A stretch of DNA of 64,000 nucleotides, taken from the NCBI GenBank assembly GCA_013399695.1, contig VXAU01003167.1:372001-436000 (forward strand), read 5' to 3'. A program made the position numbers and the translations under genes. The stretch comes from Formicarius rufipectus. Lineage: Eukaryota > Chordata > Aves > Passeriformes > Formicariidae. Shown here one piece after another: positions 13,404 to 24,741 of the stretch (the stretch's first letter is position 1; every line of letters starts with the position of its first letter). The notes below the pieces were generated by a model that made no database searches, was not told the DNA's origin, and was given only the letters and a program-made list of their open reading frames with translations.

Positions 13404-13559
13404 CTGGCAAGGCTTTTTCATTTTAATGGCTATAACATGGTATCTGTAACAGCAGAGTTCACAGGTCCATGACCCTCTTTCACTTATCCACTTTAACAGG
13501 CAAAGCTGATGTGTGTATCGTACTGACCCATCGCAGCGGCAAGGATTTAACAATTCACC
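13404..13559 (-). CDS. MARCHF11: MARCHF11 exon 2: RING-CH domain, C-terminal part
   Basis: This 156-bp exon encodes 52 residues in phase 0 at both ends. It is bounded by acceptor TTTTCAG (13560-13566) and donor GTAATTTG (from 13403). It completes the RING-CH zinc finger begun in exon 1: CRC, then seven residues, HQLC, twelve residues, CELC. The C-x-C-x7-H-x2-C-x12-C-x2-C spacing matches the C4HC3 pattern of membrane-associated RING-CH ubiquitin ligases. The wording NPCRCDGSVRYTHQLCLLKW, with a following CCYRYHVIAIKMK, fits MARCHF11 better than its paralogues MARCHF4 and MARCHF9, as I recall those families. The proteins are E2-binding ligases of Golgi/endosomal membranes that ubiquitinate transmembrane cargo; the membrane helices are encoded by later exons not present here. 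Confidence 0.93.
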
Positions 13560-14445
13560 CTGAAAAGGCAACACAGAAACATTAATTTTAAAGGAATCTT
13601 TCATGTACATGTACACTCAATGGCAAAATGACCTGGTCTCAATTTCACTGTGTGAAAAACCATGTATTTTTGGCTATAAAATATTAAAAAATGCGACTGT
13701 CTTAAAAAAAATCTAGCCGCTTCTCATGAGTCAAAAGTCAGAAAGCTGTCTACACATGTGTGTGTACCTATGTGAAACAACTCAAATATCACCTGCATGA
13801 AAGAACCGCAGCACTGGCTCTTTCAAAAGGTACCAAAAGTGGTTGAATACATGTTCTAACAGCCACTTGCAGTCATTAATGGGGTGACATCATGGTTCCA
13901 AGGGAATCTTGCTCTTGGAGCAGGGATCTGTGCTGTCCAGCTAGCCAGCTTTCAGGCAGGGCCTCAAATAAAGTAGCCAAGCACTCCCCTCATATTTCTA
14001 TATTGTATAAATCAGCTATTCTTTGTAAGACAAGCTATAAAATATTAGTTACAGATCCATTGCTGGCACTGCATCCAGTATTGTCATGGCAGAGGGGATA
14101 TTTGGAGGTCTTCTCAGCATTACCTCCACGTTAACACTCTCGTTTTAAGGTCTGACAGAAACCTGAGAAATTAGTGTTGTTTAAAGTCCCTGCGGGATGA
14201 GCCAGCGAGCGCAATGGCCAGTAGACAGCAGGGATCAAGCCGGGCGCGGCACGATCCCTGGCTTTCCCCAAAGCTCCGCGCCGACTGCGCTTTGCCGCCG
14301 GCGTTGGCAGCACCAGCTCTCCCCGCCGCCGCGGAGCGCGATCCGTGCCGGGGCTCTCCGGGATCAGCACCACGGACAGGGCTCGGCGCCGGGCAGGGCG
14401 GGGGTGCGAGGGGCCGGCCCGCCCGCCCCGGCCCGCTGCGCTCAC
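13560..14445 (-). other. MARCHF11: MARCHF11 intron 1
   Basis: An 886-bp intron with donor GTGAG (14441-14445 read on the minus strand) and acceptor CAG at 13560-13562, between two phase-0 exons. Its 5' part lies in the CpG island and its 3' part is AT-rich. No repeat or second gene was recognised inside. Confidence 0.88.
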
Positions 14446-14563
14446 CTGCTCGGGGCCCTGGAAGCAGATCTTGCAGATGGGCCCGGCCCCGCCGGAGTGG
14501 CCGCCGCTGCCGCTCTCGCTGCTGCTGCACACCGAGCGCGTCTCGGGCTTGTCGCCGCCGGCG
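14446..14563 (-). CDS. MARCHF11: MARCHF11 exon 1, 3' part (5' part in gap)
   Basis: The visible 118 bp encode 39 complete residues ending at CAG followed by donor GTGAG. The last 13 residues, GPICKICFQGPEQ, contain the first zinc-binding pair C-x2-C of the RING-CH domain, so exons 1 and 2 together form the whole finger. The preceding serine/glycine-rich stretch (SVCSSSESGSGG) resembles the low-complexity cytoplasmic N-terminus of this family. The exon runs into the gap at 14564, so the start codon and roughly the first hundred or more residues cannot be read. ATGs seen right of the gap (for example 15042-15044) are not supported as starts, because gap length and frame are uncertain. Confidence 0.9.
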
Positions 14564-14907
14564 NNNNNNNNNNNNNNNNNNNNNNNNNNNNNNNNNNNNN
14601 NNNNNNNNNNNNNNNNNNNNNNNNNNNNNNNNNNNNNNNNNNNNNNNNNNNNNNNNNNNNNNNNNNNNNNNNNNNNNNNNNNNNNNNNNNNNNNNNNNNN
14701 NNNNNNNNNNNNNNNNNNNNNNNNNNNNNNNNNNNNNNNNNNNNNNNNNNNNNNNNNNNNNNNNNNNNNNNNNNNNNNNNNNNNNNNNNNNNNNNNNNNN
14801 NNNNNNNNNNNNNNNNNNNNNNNNNNNNNNNNNNNNNNNNNNNNNNNNNNNNNNNNNNNNNNNNNNNNNNNNNNNNNNNNNNNNNNNNNNNNNNNNNNNN
14901 NNNNNNN
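14564..14907. other. Assembly gap (344 N) inside MARCHF11 exon 1
   Basis: 344 unknown bases in very GC-rich sequence. Gaps of this sort are common in bird assemblies, where GC-rich first exons drop out of short-read data. Any open frame spanning it is unreliable. Confidence 0.98.
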
Positions 14908-17526
14908 CCTGGGGACCGCCCGGCAGCGGCGCCTCGGCGCTCGCAGAGCCCCGCAGCCCTTCGAGCGACTTCTTGCCACTTCTTCAGGGAGGGGGTGGCT
15001 GCGGAAGGCTGCCCTTGGAAGAGCTCGCCAGAACGAATATTCAACAGTTGTTCTCTGGGTGTGAAACAGTAGCTCTCCAGTCTTTTGTGGCTGGCTTCTA
15101 TTTTTTTTATTCATTACATCACCTCATTTTAAAAATTCAATCTGCTAAAAGCATCATGATGAAACACCTTATTTTAAAAAAAAATCCTCAGCAGTTAGAA
15201 ATTCTTTAAAGTTTGGCTGGGATTCCTGAAGGAATGTAGGTGTGAATTTCAGCATCAAGTATGACACCAGCGCACATTTGATCTCGTGAAAACGACAGCA
15301 ACTGTCTGCACGGGGAAGGAGAGAGAAATAAAACCTCGGGGGGAAAAAAAAAATAAAAAATTGCAAAGCCATATGCTCTTCCATGTCCACATTTAGATCC
15401 AAAGTGCGATGCAATCACACAGCTTCCTCATTGGCTGCTTCATATTTAGTCTCAGGATGAGGGAGTACCTGCATGAGCTTAGCCACTGCCCTCACCAGCT
15501 GTGTTGTGATAGTAGTGTTTTTCTTGGTATGGACATTTTGTTAGAAGACCAAAGCAGCACAGAGAACCAAACCAGCAGTCCTCAGCCCATGATCAGATGG
15601 CATGATGCTCCAACCCTAAAATTACATTTGTTCACAAGGTGGTTGTTAAGTAGGTAGATAACATCAATTCATCCCGATTTGGTGATGTAAAGCAAAAACC
15701 CACACATTGACAGTGAGATTTTGATGAACTACAGATGCTGTGGAGTTAAAAAATTTTCTACTTAGAATTTTTTCATACAAAGTAACACCTGAATGGGTTT
15801 CCAGAGAGGTTAAACAGAACTGAAGACAGAATTAATCAAATAGAGTAATTCTAAGGAAAGAAGAGGCGATCACAAACAATGAGGGAGAAAAAAGAAAGGA
15901 AATGTCAGATGAGTCCAATATACTGGGTAGAAGAGAACTAAAGCAAAACCAGAACGAAAAGACAGTGGAACTAAAGCAGTTAAGTGAGAAATGAATGCTA
16001 AAATGTTAGCTGTATCTGAGTAATATAGAATGAGTTTACCAAACCTTTGTGGAGATTTATACCATTTTTCTTTCTCTTCCTTCTGTTTGTCAGCAAAAGT
16101 TCAGTAAGTGACTTGGCTTTTGGAAAGGCTATAAAGAGAGGATAAAAATGTCAACACAGAAATGGAATGACTTCTTAATGGCAGAAAAAGAAAGAAATAT
16201 GTGACTGTAGGAATAGCAGTGTGTTAAGAAGGTTGATCTCTTCTACTTTAATCCTGATCGAAATAAATGTATAACATGACTCTTAAAAGAACACATATCT
16301 GATACGAATCAGAATACTTTTTTTTTTCACACATATGTAATTAACTTGGAGTGCTCATTGTGAGTGGGTATTTCAGAGACATGATTTTTTTAATACATCA
16401 CCTGTTTGCATGTCTACCAACAGCTACTGGCACACTAGCTAAAATGGAATAGCAAAGGCTATTGATCCCTCTGTTTCAGAGTACATTAGACTTGTTCAGC
16501 ATGCTGCGGGTGGGAGGAGATGCCAACAAAAGAGCAGAAGGGGTGGAGAACATTCTGTAACACAACCTCCAACTGAAGTAGCATTCAGCCTTCTGCTGAG
16601 TGAGAGAGGAGGACTGGAGCCAAAAATCAAAGATCAAAACAGAAAGAAGAAAAATTTAAAGCAGGAAAGGAGAATCTACTTCACAACAGCAGTAGTGTAG
16701 GTGGTTGGGGGAAAGCAAAAAAGAGAAGCTGAAACCAAGAAGAATTAATTTGTGATTAAGACAGTGAACTGGAGCTTATGGGATTTATATTCAAGGACAG
16801 CTTTGCTATGCGGTTCTTGAACAACCTTGAGAAATTGACCTCAAGTGGGCTGAACAGAAGTATCTGGTTGCCTAAACAAAGGCAGGTCTTTGTACTCCCA
16901 GACGTGTGTCCAACATCCTCCAGAGGACTGTGGCTATCACACCTGCCATCTCTTTGGAGAACAGGGGGACATTCAAACTGGCACTAGACTCCCAGATGCG
17001 AGCACATCTCCCTTAGCCTGTCTAATTCTCTACACAAAACTAAACCAATCATGTTTTCTTTTCTAATTTCTACCTCTTGCATTATAATATGCAGTATTTT
17101 GCTGGCAGATTCAGGTCGTATTTGTACAGTCTTGATCTTGGCAGAGGTACCTCGGGATTGTAACAAGGCAAATAATAAGAAACAGTGATATGGATAAAAA
17201 TAACACCGAGGTAATAAGACTGTGGGACAGCAAGATGAATTGCATTTCCAGCAGGCAATAGAAAAGGCAGGAGAAGTACAACCCCCGAGAGAATGGAAGT
17301 TGTTGCTTCTCTATTTTCCTCTCAGTTCTGCTCCAGGTGCGTTCTTTTCTCCACTATGCCAGCTCAGCACTGTACAATACTTTCCTTCAAATAAAATAAT
17401 GGCAACTCATACCAATATTTTACCTGAAGAGGATCAACTGTAGATAGAATATCCAGGAAGGGGAAAAAAACAGAGGAAGGAATTTGAAGGAATAGAGGGG
17501 AAATGTTCAGGGAGTGGACAGAACAG

Positions 17527-17580
17527 GTTTTTTGTTTGTTTGAGTTTGTTTTTGGGGGGGCATTTTGTTTTGTTTTTAAT
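17527..17580. repeat. T/G-rich low-complexity tract
   Basis: GTTTGTTTGAGTTTGTTTTT followed by a run of seven G and TTTTGTTTTGTTTTT. This is simple sequence of the (TTTG)n type, interrupted by a G run. Confidence 0.8.
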
Positions 17581-20500
17581 TATCTATCAAGATAAACACT
17601 ATAAGTAAATCTTTATGTTCAGAGGAGGTTGCACAGGAATAAGGTATGCATGTAACAAACTACTTGGAGGATGTTGTAGGAATGGAAATGCTGTGTTAGT
17701 GCACATTGCAAATCTAATCGCTGCTCTTCTTTTTCCTCAAGAAGTTTCCATATTACACTGACTCGCACTATAAACAGAAGAACAGAACAGCTCAGTGACG
17801 GGCTTCTTCCGTTTTGCTGCTTCCTGCATCTCTGAGGAAAACAAAATTATATAGTTCTAAAAAATTAATGAGGGAGTAAAGGGAGTAATTGCCAGTATAT
17901 GACATTCAAAACTAAATACTAATAAGATACTAGGAAGTTAAATCTATTTAAATCATAATACAGGCACATCGTTCTATTTACTGAATACCATGTATGTGTC
18001 CCTTTTACAGGTAAACTCAGGTTCGTGGAGCTCACCTGCAAACAAAAGTAAGGCATTCTGGCTTTAAACAAATGCTTCAGTTTAATTTGAATTACGTTTT
18101 ACAGGTTTAATGCAAAATAAACCACTCTTCTGAGTAGCACGGCCATTTGTCAAATGTCCATGTTCAACTTTATTGCACTAAAAGGCCCATGCAGATGGTT
18201 AATAGCTGTGCTAGTGACAGTGTATTATTTGCTGGTTCACTGACTGTGCCTGAGTTCAGTTACGAACACACACACTCATCCTGCAGTGGGAGTTTTTCCT
18301 GTTATGGCAACCAATCAAAATCTCATGCTGGCAAAAACTTCCTGTCTAATGAAAATCTTTATTTTCACACTGCTCTCTTGCTTTTTTGGAAATGCATACC
18401 TAGTTTCCTACCTAACCCAGTATTGCTCAACACTGATACACCTCTACATAGGCAGAAGTGTCCGGTCTCAGCAGATACTGATGTTTCTTTCTCAAATTTC
18501 ACAGGGATTTCCCATACATGTTGGGGCCCTGAGTGCATTGCCCCTCACAAAGGAAACACAGACATTTTTGGAAACATAAAAACACCCTCTTCCTTCAGTG
18601 ACTCGGAGCGCTAAGGAAGCCAGAGCAGGGAACACCCACTGCCTGTGGGAGCTACTTTTAAGCTGAACCTCTGCTTCTGGCCCCCAACCACAGCCACAGC
18701 CGCAGCTCCTGCCATGCCTGGCCATGGCCACACCAGTCTGGGCCCACCCGTGGAATCACATCCAGTCCTGGCCTCATCCAAGTGCTATGTGATGACCTGT
18801 CTGCCAGGTCCTGTCATCAGCCACTCAGGGATTCCCAACACGCCTGGCACAGGATGCCCCGACAGATCTCTGTAGGGCATTTTCTTTTGCATTGTCCAAG
18901 AAACGGTTATGGGCATTCTTTTCCTTTACAGGAGATGCACAAAACCATTCATCCATTAATTAGTACAGTGTGCTTTCAGCTGCTTACATGGATGATGATA
19001 TAAAAGTTCTGAATTTTTATTTTAATATATTTTTTCTTCTTGAAATGCTATCATACTGTTCATAATTACTGTATTTTCCTGATGGAATTACTGTCTTACT
19101 TGGCAGTATGTTGTTTTGCTTCAGAGCTGCTGATTTATTTTTAAACATTTGAAACTACCCATGATTAATTTTTCTCTACCACAATCTTCCTGTGAAATGT
19201 AGTCTCCCTTTTGATCCTTAACTGTTTGAAAGCAGTTTTTTAACATTTTTCCTTGTACAAGTTGATGAGGGGGAGAAAAGTCTTAGCATGAATTCCAGAA
19301 TGAGGTAATCTTTGTTTGCAAATAAATTTAGTTCCTTGGTTTATTTTGGAAATAGATCAGCTGTCACAGATTGTAGAGGGTGGTATCAGTGAGTTCAGTT
19401 TATTGAAACAGAAATGATGGAAAGTCAATTAGCTTTTCCACTACATGTTATATGAACAAAAGCTACTGTACAAGACCAAAGAGAATTTAGTTTGACATCA
19501 GCTGTACAGACCCCTTTTTATGTTAACAAAGAAATATAACCACTTTTTAATTAAAAAAAAATCATTTTCCTTGGATTCCTTGTCTATAAGCATCAAGATG
19601 ACTGTAATATGTAGTGGAGGCAACATCAAACCTTGCAAAGTAGTGGTGAGACATCAAAAATAGTGTAACAGCTTCCCAAATCCTTACATGTTGGCCTTTA
19701 GTCTGTTTTGTTCACCCCCAGCATATGTCTGAGAACTTAAAAAGCTGCAAACATTTGTATCAAGGCAGTGAAATGCACCTTCTTCTATGGAAACACCTCC
19801 TGGGATACCACCATGATCTGAACCCTGGTGTGGTCAGCTCTTCAATACACACAGGACAGGGGAAAGAACTTCTCAACAGTGTTGGTGGTGGTGGGAACTG
19901 GAGCTTGTTGTACTTATACCATGGTGTCAAAACTCAAGTCACATATCCACTGAATAAGAATGTATGTTTTTCTTGATAAACCAGTCCACAAAGGGCAACA
20001 AAATAGGTATCTTGCTGACACACTTTACTGCTACCAGTGTGGTGAAAGGAAAAGATTTGAGATGTTTGTTCCTGGCTGAAGAAACACTCCTTGTTTCTCA
20101 CATCATGGGCAGACCTTGACTGTTTTGTCTTTAAGAGATCAGTCTCATTCTGGAATTAAAAATACAAGTCCCTTAATTTGAACTAAAATCCACATCTTCC
20201 ACCCTTGATGCAGCAGCAGTTGTAAACCTTCTGTGTGGTCTAATCCACAGAACACGTCACAGTTTAAAATGAATCAGTGTGATTTACAGAATTACCTAAT
20301 CTAGTAAGTGTTTTCTGAGAAACTGTGGTAAAAAAATGCAAGCTGCCAGGTTTACCTCATGTTGGATGGAGAGTTTTGTGGCTCTGCCCGAAGTGATCTG
20401 TGGTAGTTGTCAGTTATCTGTTGCATGGCTGCTAAAAAAGAACCCAGCTACTGCAGATATGAAACTGTCCCTCCTAAGGGGTTCCAAAATGTTAATGTGA

Positions 20501-22981
20501 GTTGATAGAAGAGCTGGAGATAGAATTTATAATTTCAAGGTTACTGCTTGAGTGCTTTTCTGTGAAATAATCACTTGCCCTCTCTATCCGAAAAGAATTT
20601 AAGAAGGAAAAAGAAAATACCATTATTTTAAGTGGGTTAGTTTGTTTTCTTCCTCTGATGACCCTTGCAGAAAATGCAAAGTAATGCAGGACCATGCCAC
20701 CTTGTGTGGGAAAGGAATAGGAAATGGCTGGGTTGGTTTGGTGGAAACTCATAAGTGTTTAATCAAGGTCTGAAGTCTATTGTAAAGGAAATGTAGGATT
20801 TCCTGTGTCTTGCTGATCAGTTCTGGAAGTGAGGGTTGAAGAGGGGTTTATGCAAAGAAGGGAAGGAAAGCTTTTAGGAAAGATTCTATAGTTATGGCTC
20901 TGTGATACTCTGAAAGTAGGGTAAGACAGGGCAAGGACAGAAAAGGGAACCATGGATGTGCCTACAGTGCAGTAGGGTTGCTGAGCTTATTGCAAACCTG
21001 AACCTGAAGACCAAACTGAATAAAATTTCCTGTAGACATGAAGGCATATGCTAATTACACAAGATCCTTTTGAGGAACAGCTGCAGGGAAAGGATAGACT
21101 GAGGGTTTGTCCTGCAACCACTTTGAACATTCCCTGACTGCTAAAACTGCAAAATGAGACTTGTCTGAGTTATAGTGAACATCTTGGAGGCACTGGGACA
21201 GGAGTGGCTTCAGATTCAGTGGCAGACACTTAAGCAAAAATTTTAAGTGTGCTCATCTGAAATCGTGTTGTCTGGATGCAAGCTCCTCCAAGACATTCCT
21301 GCCGAGCCTGTAGATACGCCATAGGACTTGTAAGAAGTCTGTGCCCTTCTGGGGCAGCATCTGGAGGTCTAGGGACCAAGCCAGATAACTAAGGGCATTC
21401 AAAATGGCACCAAATACCTATGTGCATACCGTTAAATAAAAGCTGAATCAATCACCTCTCAAGAAACAGGAATGGGGCAAAGTCAAACTGCATTTAAGCG
21501 CATCTCAGCCTCTCATTATATCTCTAGATTTTTTAAGTACTGGAGCACTACCACTTGTTTTGTCCCAGTTCCTCTTTTCTTTCTGTAATTTGGAGTGGCA
21601 AGGGTGGAGAAAGAGATCTGTGAGGCATGTTAAACTGGATGAACAGATCCTGGATATAACTGCAAAATGTTCCAAGATTAAGCCTATTGCTAATCATGAA
21701 TATACAATTAGTGAACGTGACCCTTGTTCTCCTGGTAACAAACACTTCTTTCTGGAACAATTGCTTAGAACAGCAAGCAATTACCTTCTTCTGTACATTT
21801 GATTACTAACTTCTTATCATAAGAATAAAAAAACCAGTCACTTCTCTTCTAGTCCTTGCATTATAATTTCATTTCTGCTGCCAGAGCGTGCCTGGCTGCT
21901 GTCTTGGATATTTGATGTGCAGCTGCCGTAGGAAGCCACAAATAGCAGCACAGCGTCTTTAAGGGTTGTGCTGCCAAGGGTAAAAGGACCCTGCAGGGCA
22001 GCTCTTCTCAGGGAACCATCCCAACTGTTTGGAAAGTAGCAAATCATGTTGTGATAAGAAAGGTGCAGAATTAACTGGAAAAGTGTTCTTTTTCCGACTT
22101 TTCCCATTGCAGGAAAGAAAGTGGGTTTTGGCCAACATACACTAAAGAAATCAGTACCCTTTCTCGCTAATTTGAAAGGCAGCCACAGGCTGCTCTAGCT
22201 GAGTTATATATTAATGGAAACATGACACAGTATGGAAGTATTCTACCATATATTGCTGTTTGGTTTTTTTCACCTGCCGTAATAGATGATGGATGCTTAC
22301 AAAGCAATCAATCAGTAGGATGTCTTAGGATTAACCAGATGAGTTTTTTCATCATTTACAGTAAGGCTGTACCTTACACACTCAAGACAGGAAGGGAAGC
22401 ATCCTTAAATTGTGCATACTATAAACTAATTGCTATCTCCAATTGAATTAAAATGCATGAATGTGCATGGATGACTGTGCCTGTCTTCAGGTGAAATAGG
22501 GCAGCCTTTATAAAGCTTCCATGACAGGCTGTGAGCTTTTCAAGTTCTGCACATATCAGAGTTTCCTATATCTTTTTAGCGAAGTGCTGGAAGCATAACA
22601 CTACTTAGAAGATAAGCCTGGATGTTTAATTAAAGTCTGAAGAAAGGTATTTCAATACTTTACCTTAAATTTCAGCCCTGTATCTATTTTCTTCTCATAG
22701 ATACTTCCCTGATAGCATCACCTCTTTTGAAATTGGTCTGTCCTTGCTTATTTTAAATAAGCATTCTGAGCTCTCTCTTGATAATATTGCAATGAATCAT
22801 TCAGAGAACAGAGTGAGTTGGATGCTTCCATCCAGAGCAAATAGTAATATCCAGTAATTTTTATCTTTTTATGTCTGGGTCATGTTCACCTGAATCACAA
22901 GGAAAATGACTTTTAGCGTCTTTAATTAGAAATGTTTCATTGCAATGTACACTCAATTTGAAATGATTGTCAATTTGCAAT

Positions 22982-23005
22982 GATTCATCACACAGCTGAT
23001 GAATC
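22982..23005. repeat. Perfect 8-bp inverted repeat around an E-box
   Basis: GATTCATC (22982-22989) and its exact reverse complement GATGAATC (22998-23005) flank ACACAGCT. The loop plus the first base of the right arm gives the E-box CAGCTG (22993-22998). Neighbouring sequence repeats AATGATT and CAATTTG motifs (22950-22985). Confidence 0.7.
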
Positions 23006-23668
23006 TATGAGAAGTTACCAGCTAACCTGAATTAGCACTTTAAAGCTCTAGATCCTGGGAACAAAGTTTGGCAGCCCAGCTAACTGATCTTTCTGCCTGT
23101 TTGTATACTTTACCTTCTCATGCCCATATACATTCACTACTAACTTTGATATCAAACAAAAAACCATCATGCATACATTCTTAACTAGGTGCATGCCATT
23201 ATTGAATTTTTATCAAATTTGACATTGCATTCTGAAAAAAACCACCAAACTGTAGCATAAAAATCTCTAGGGGAATTCAAGGCATGTACATGAACAGAAG
23301 CCTGTGGTAACTTCAGATATTCATAGGAACATAGGTTTCAACAAGCCAGAAAAGATTAAGAGTCTAAATAATAAAATGTCCCGCCTCTAGCAATCACCTT
23401 TAATTATATTTCAAAGAGACTTCTCAAGGCATATTTCCATACTGGGTCAAGCCTATCTGAAATATATGTTCAAATGCTAGTCACAGGAGTGATCAGCTTG
23501 TACCCTAAAGCATTAGATTTGCTTTCCTAGGTCATTCTAATATGAGTTTTGTCTTCCTATTTCTTTTGACCACCACTTCTTTAATCTTATCTTTGATACT
23601 TAGGAGGAAAGTCAGTCCAAAAAATGAGATTCCTTCAGCTAAGTGTTTCCACATGATTTTCCTGTGCT

Positions 23669-23687
23669 TATTTATTTATTTATTTTT
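23669..23687. repeat. (TATT)n microsatellite
   Basis: Four to five consecutive TATT units: TTATTTATTTATTTATTTTT. Confidence 0.85.
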
Positions 23688-24187
23688 CATTAATACACTG
23701 GCTTCATTTTAGTAACTTCTAGTGACACAGAGTTTAATTACTGTACTTTCCCCCAAGGGATCTTAATTGTAATTTGTATCATTACTGTTACTGTCTTAAG
23801 TAATAATGAAAAGAGGTCATGTTCTAGGTTAATGGCCTGCAGCTGTAATGTAGAGAAATCTGCAGTACTAAACACAGCTATATAAATAAACAAGATATAG
23901 CTAATAGTGCTAGCCAACAATGGGAAGTATTTTCACACAGATGTTGACATTAATCTCAAGTGTCAGTTCACTTCACTCTACTCCAATTTATTGTATTTGC
24001 AGCTACATAGTAAAAAAGAAATCAGGTCTGGAAACAGTAAGTTGATCAAATAATTCTTTCAAGCTGAAGAATTTCCAAAGGTGTCCAGCTGGAGAGGAAG
24101 GTGTCCAAACCAATGATTTACAGGGGATCTCAGTCATCTTGACAGTCTTCACTTCAGATGTTTTTACACTCACTGTCAAAATTGACA

Positions 24188-24227
24188 TTGTGAAGACTTT
24201 TTCATCTTTGTGAAGACTTCCTTATCT
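24188..24227. repeat. 20-bp tandem duplication
   Basis: Two adjacent 20-base units, 24188-24207 and 24208-24227, both beginning TTGTGAAGACTT and ending ATCT. They differ at only a few internal positions. Confidence 0.75.
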
Positions 24228-24665
24228 GTGTGCTTGATAGAAAATAAATCCTACTCTGACTTCAACAATACTTTCAAATTTTTAACAGGGACACTGACAG
24301 GGTCCAAAATTATCTTCTACTCTGTACTTGTAGAGTACAGCAGTCAGCCTGCATTCCTTTGGCTGTCAAACCTAATATCTGTAGATGTATACGCATGCTC
24401 AGTAAGAACTTCATGGAATCAAAGAATTGTCCTTCCGTATCTAACATATTCAGCCCAAATAGTCTCATAATACTTTGCTTGTGCCTTCAAAACTCATTAT
24501 TATAAGAAACAAATGGAGTACTTTTTATATAAACTGTATAGCATGGCCACGCTCATACCTCTTGTATTTGCATTTCATACATGGCAAATGGATGTGGGAA
24601 AGTGCCTGGACTGGAAACTGACTGGAAATTTCAATATAGAACTTCTATTCCCATTATTATTCCTA

Positions 24666-24741
24666 TTACTCACCCTTTAAGGTGAGTAAGGGTTGTGCTT
24701 GGGTTTGTTTAATTAATTGGGGATGTTTAATTGATTGGGGA
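24666..24741. repeat. 9-bp hairpin followed by 18-bp tandem repeat
   Basis: TTACTCACC (24666-24674) and its exact complement GGTGAGTAA (24681-24689) are separated by six bases. About 16 bases further on, TGTTTAATTAATTGGGGA (24706-24723) is repeated at 24724-24741 with one difference. Confidence 0.75.

Larger units (their letters stand above)
14190..14980. promoter_or_regulatory. MARCHF11: CpG island over MARCHF11 exon 1
   Basis: A sharp jump to GC- and CpG-dense sequence (for example GCCGGGCGCGGCACGATCC, CCCGCCGCCGCGGAGCGCG) that contrasts with AT-rich flanks on both sides and surrounds the first known exon. This is the usual signature of a vertebrate CpG-island promoter. The 344-base gap lies in its centre. 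A transcription start cannot be placed, but should be to the right of exon 1 (upstream on the minus strand), within or just beyond the gap. Confidence 0.75.

Noticed and set aside
14131..15209. Several 200-330 codon open frames crossing MARCHF11 exon 1 on both strands
   Set aside because: They are created by the 344-base N run and GC-rich stop-poor sequence. Only the frame containing PICKICFQGPEQ left of the gap is supported, and only as far as the donor at 14446.
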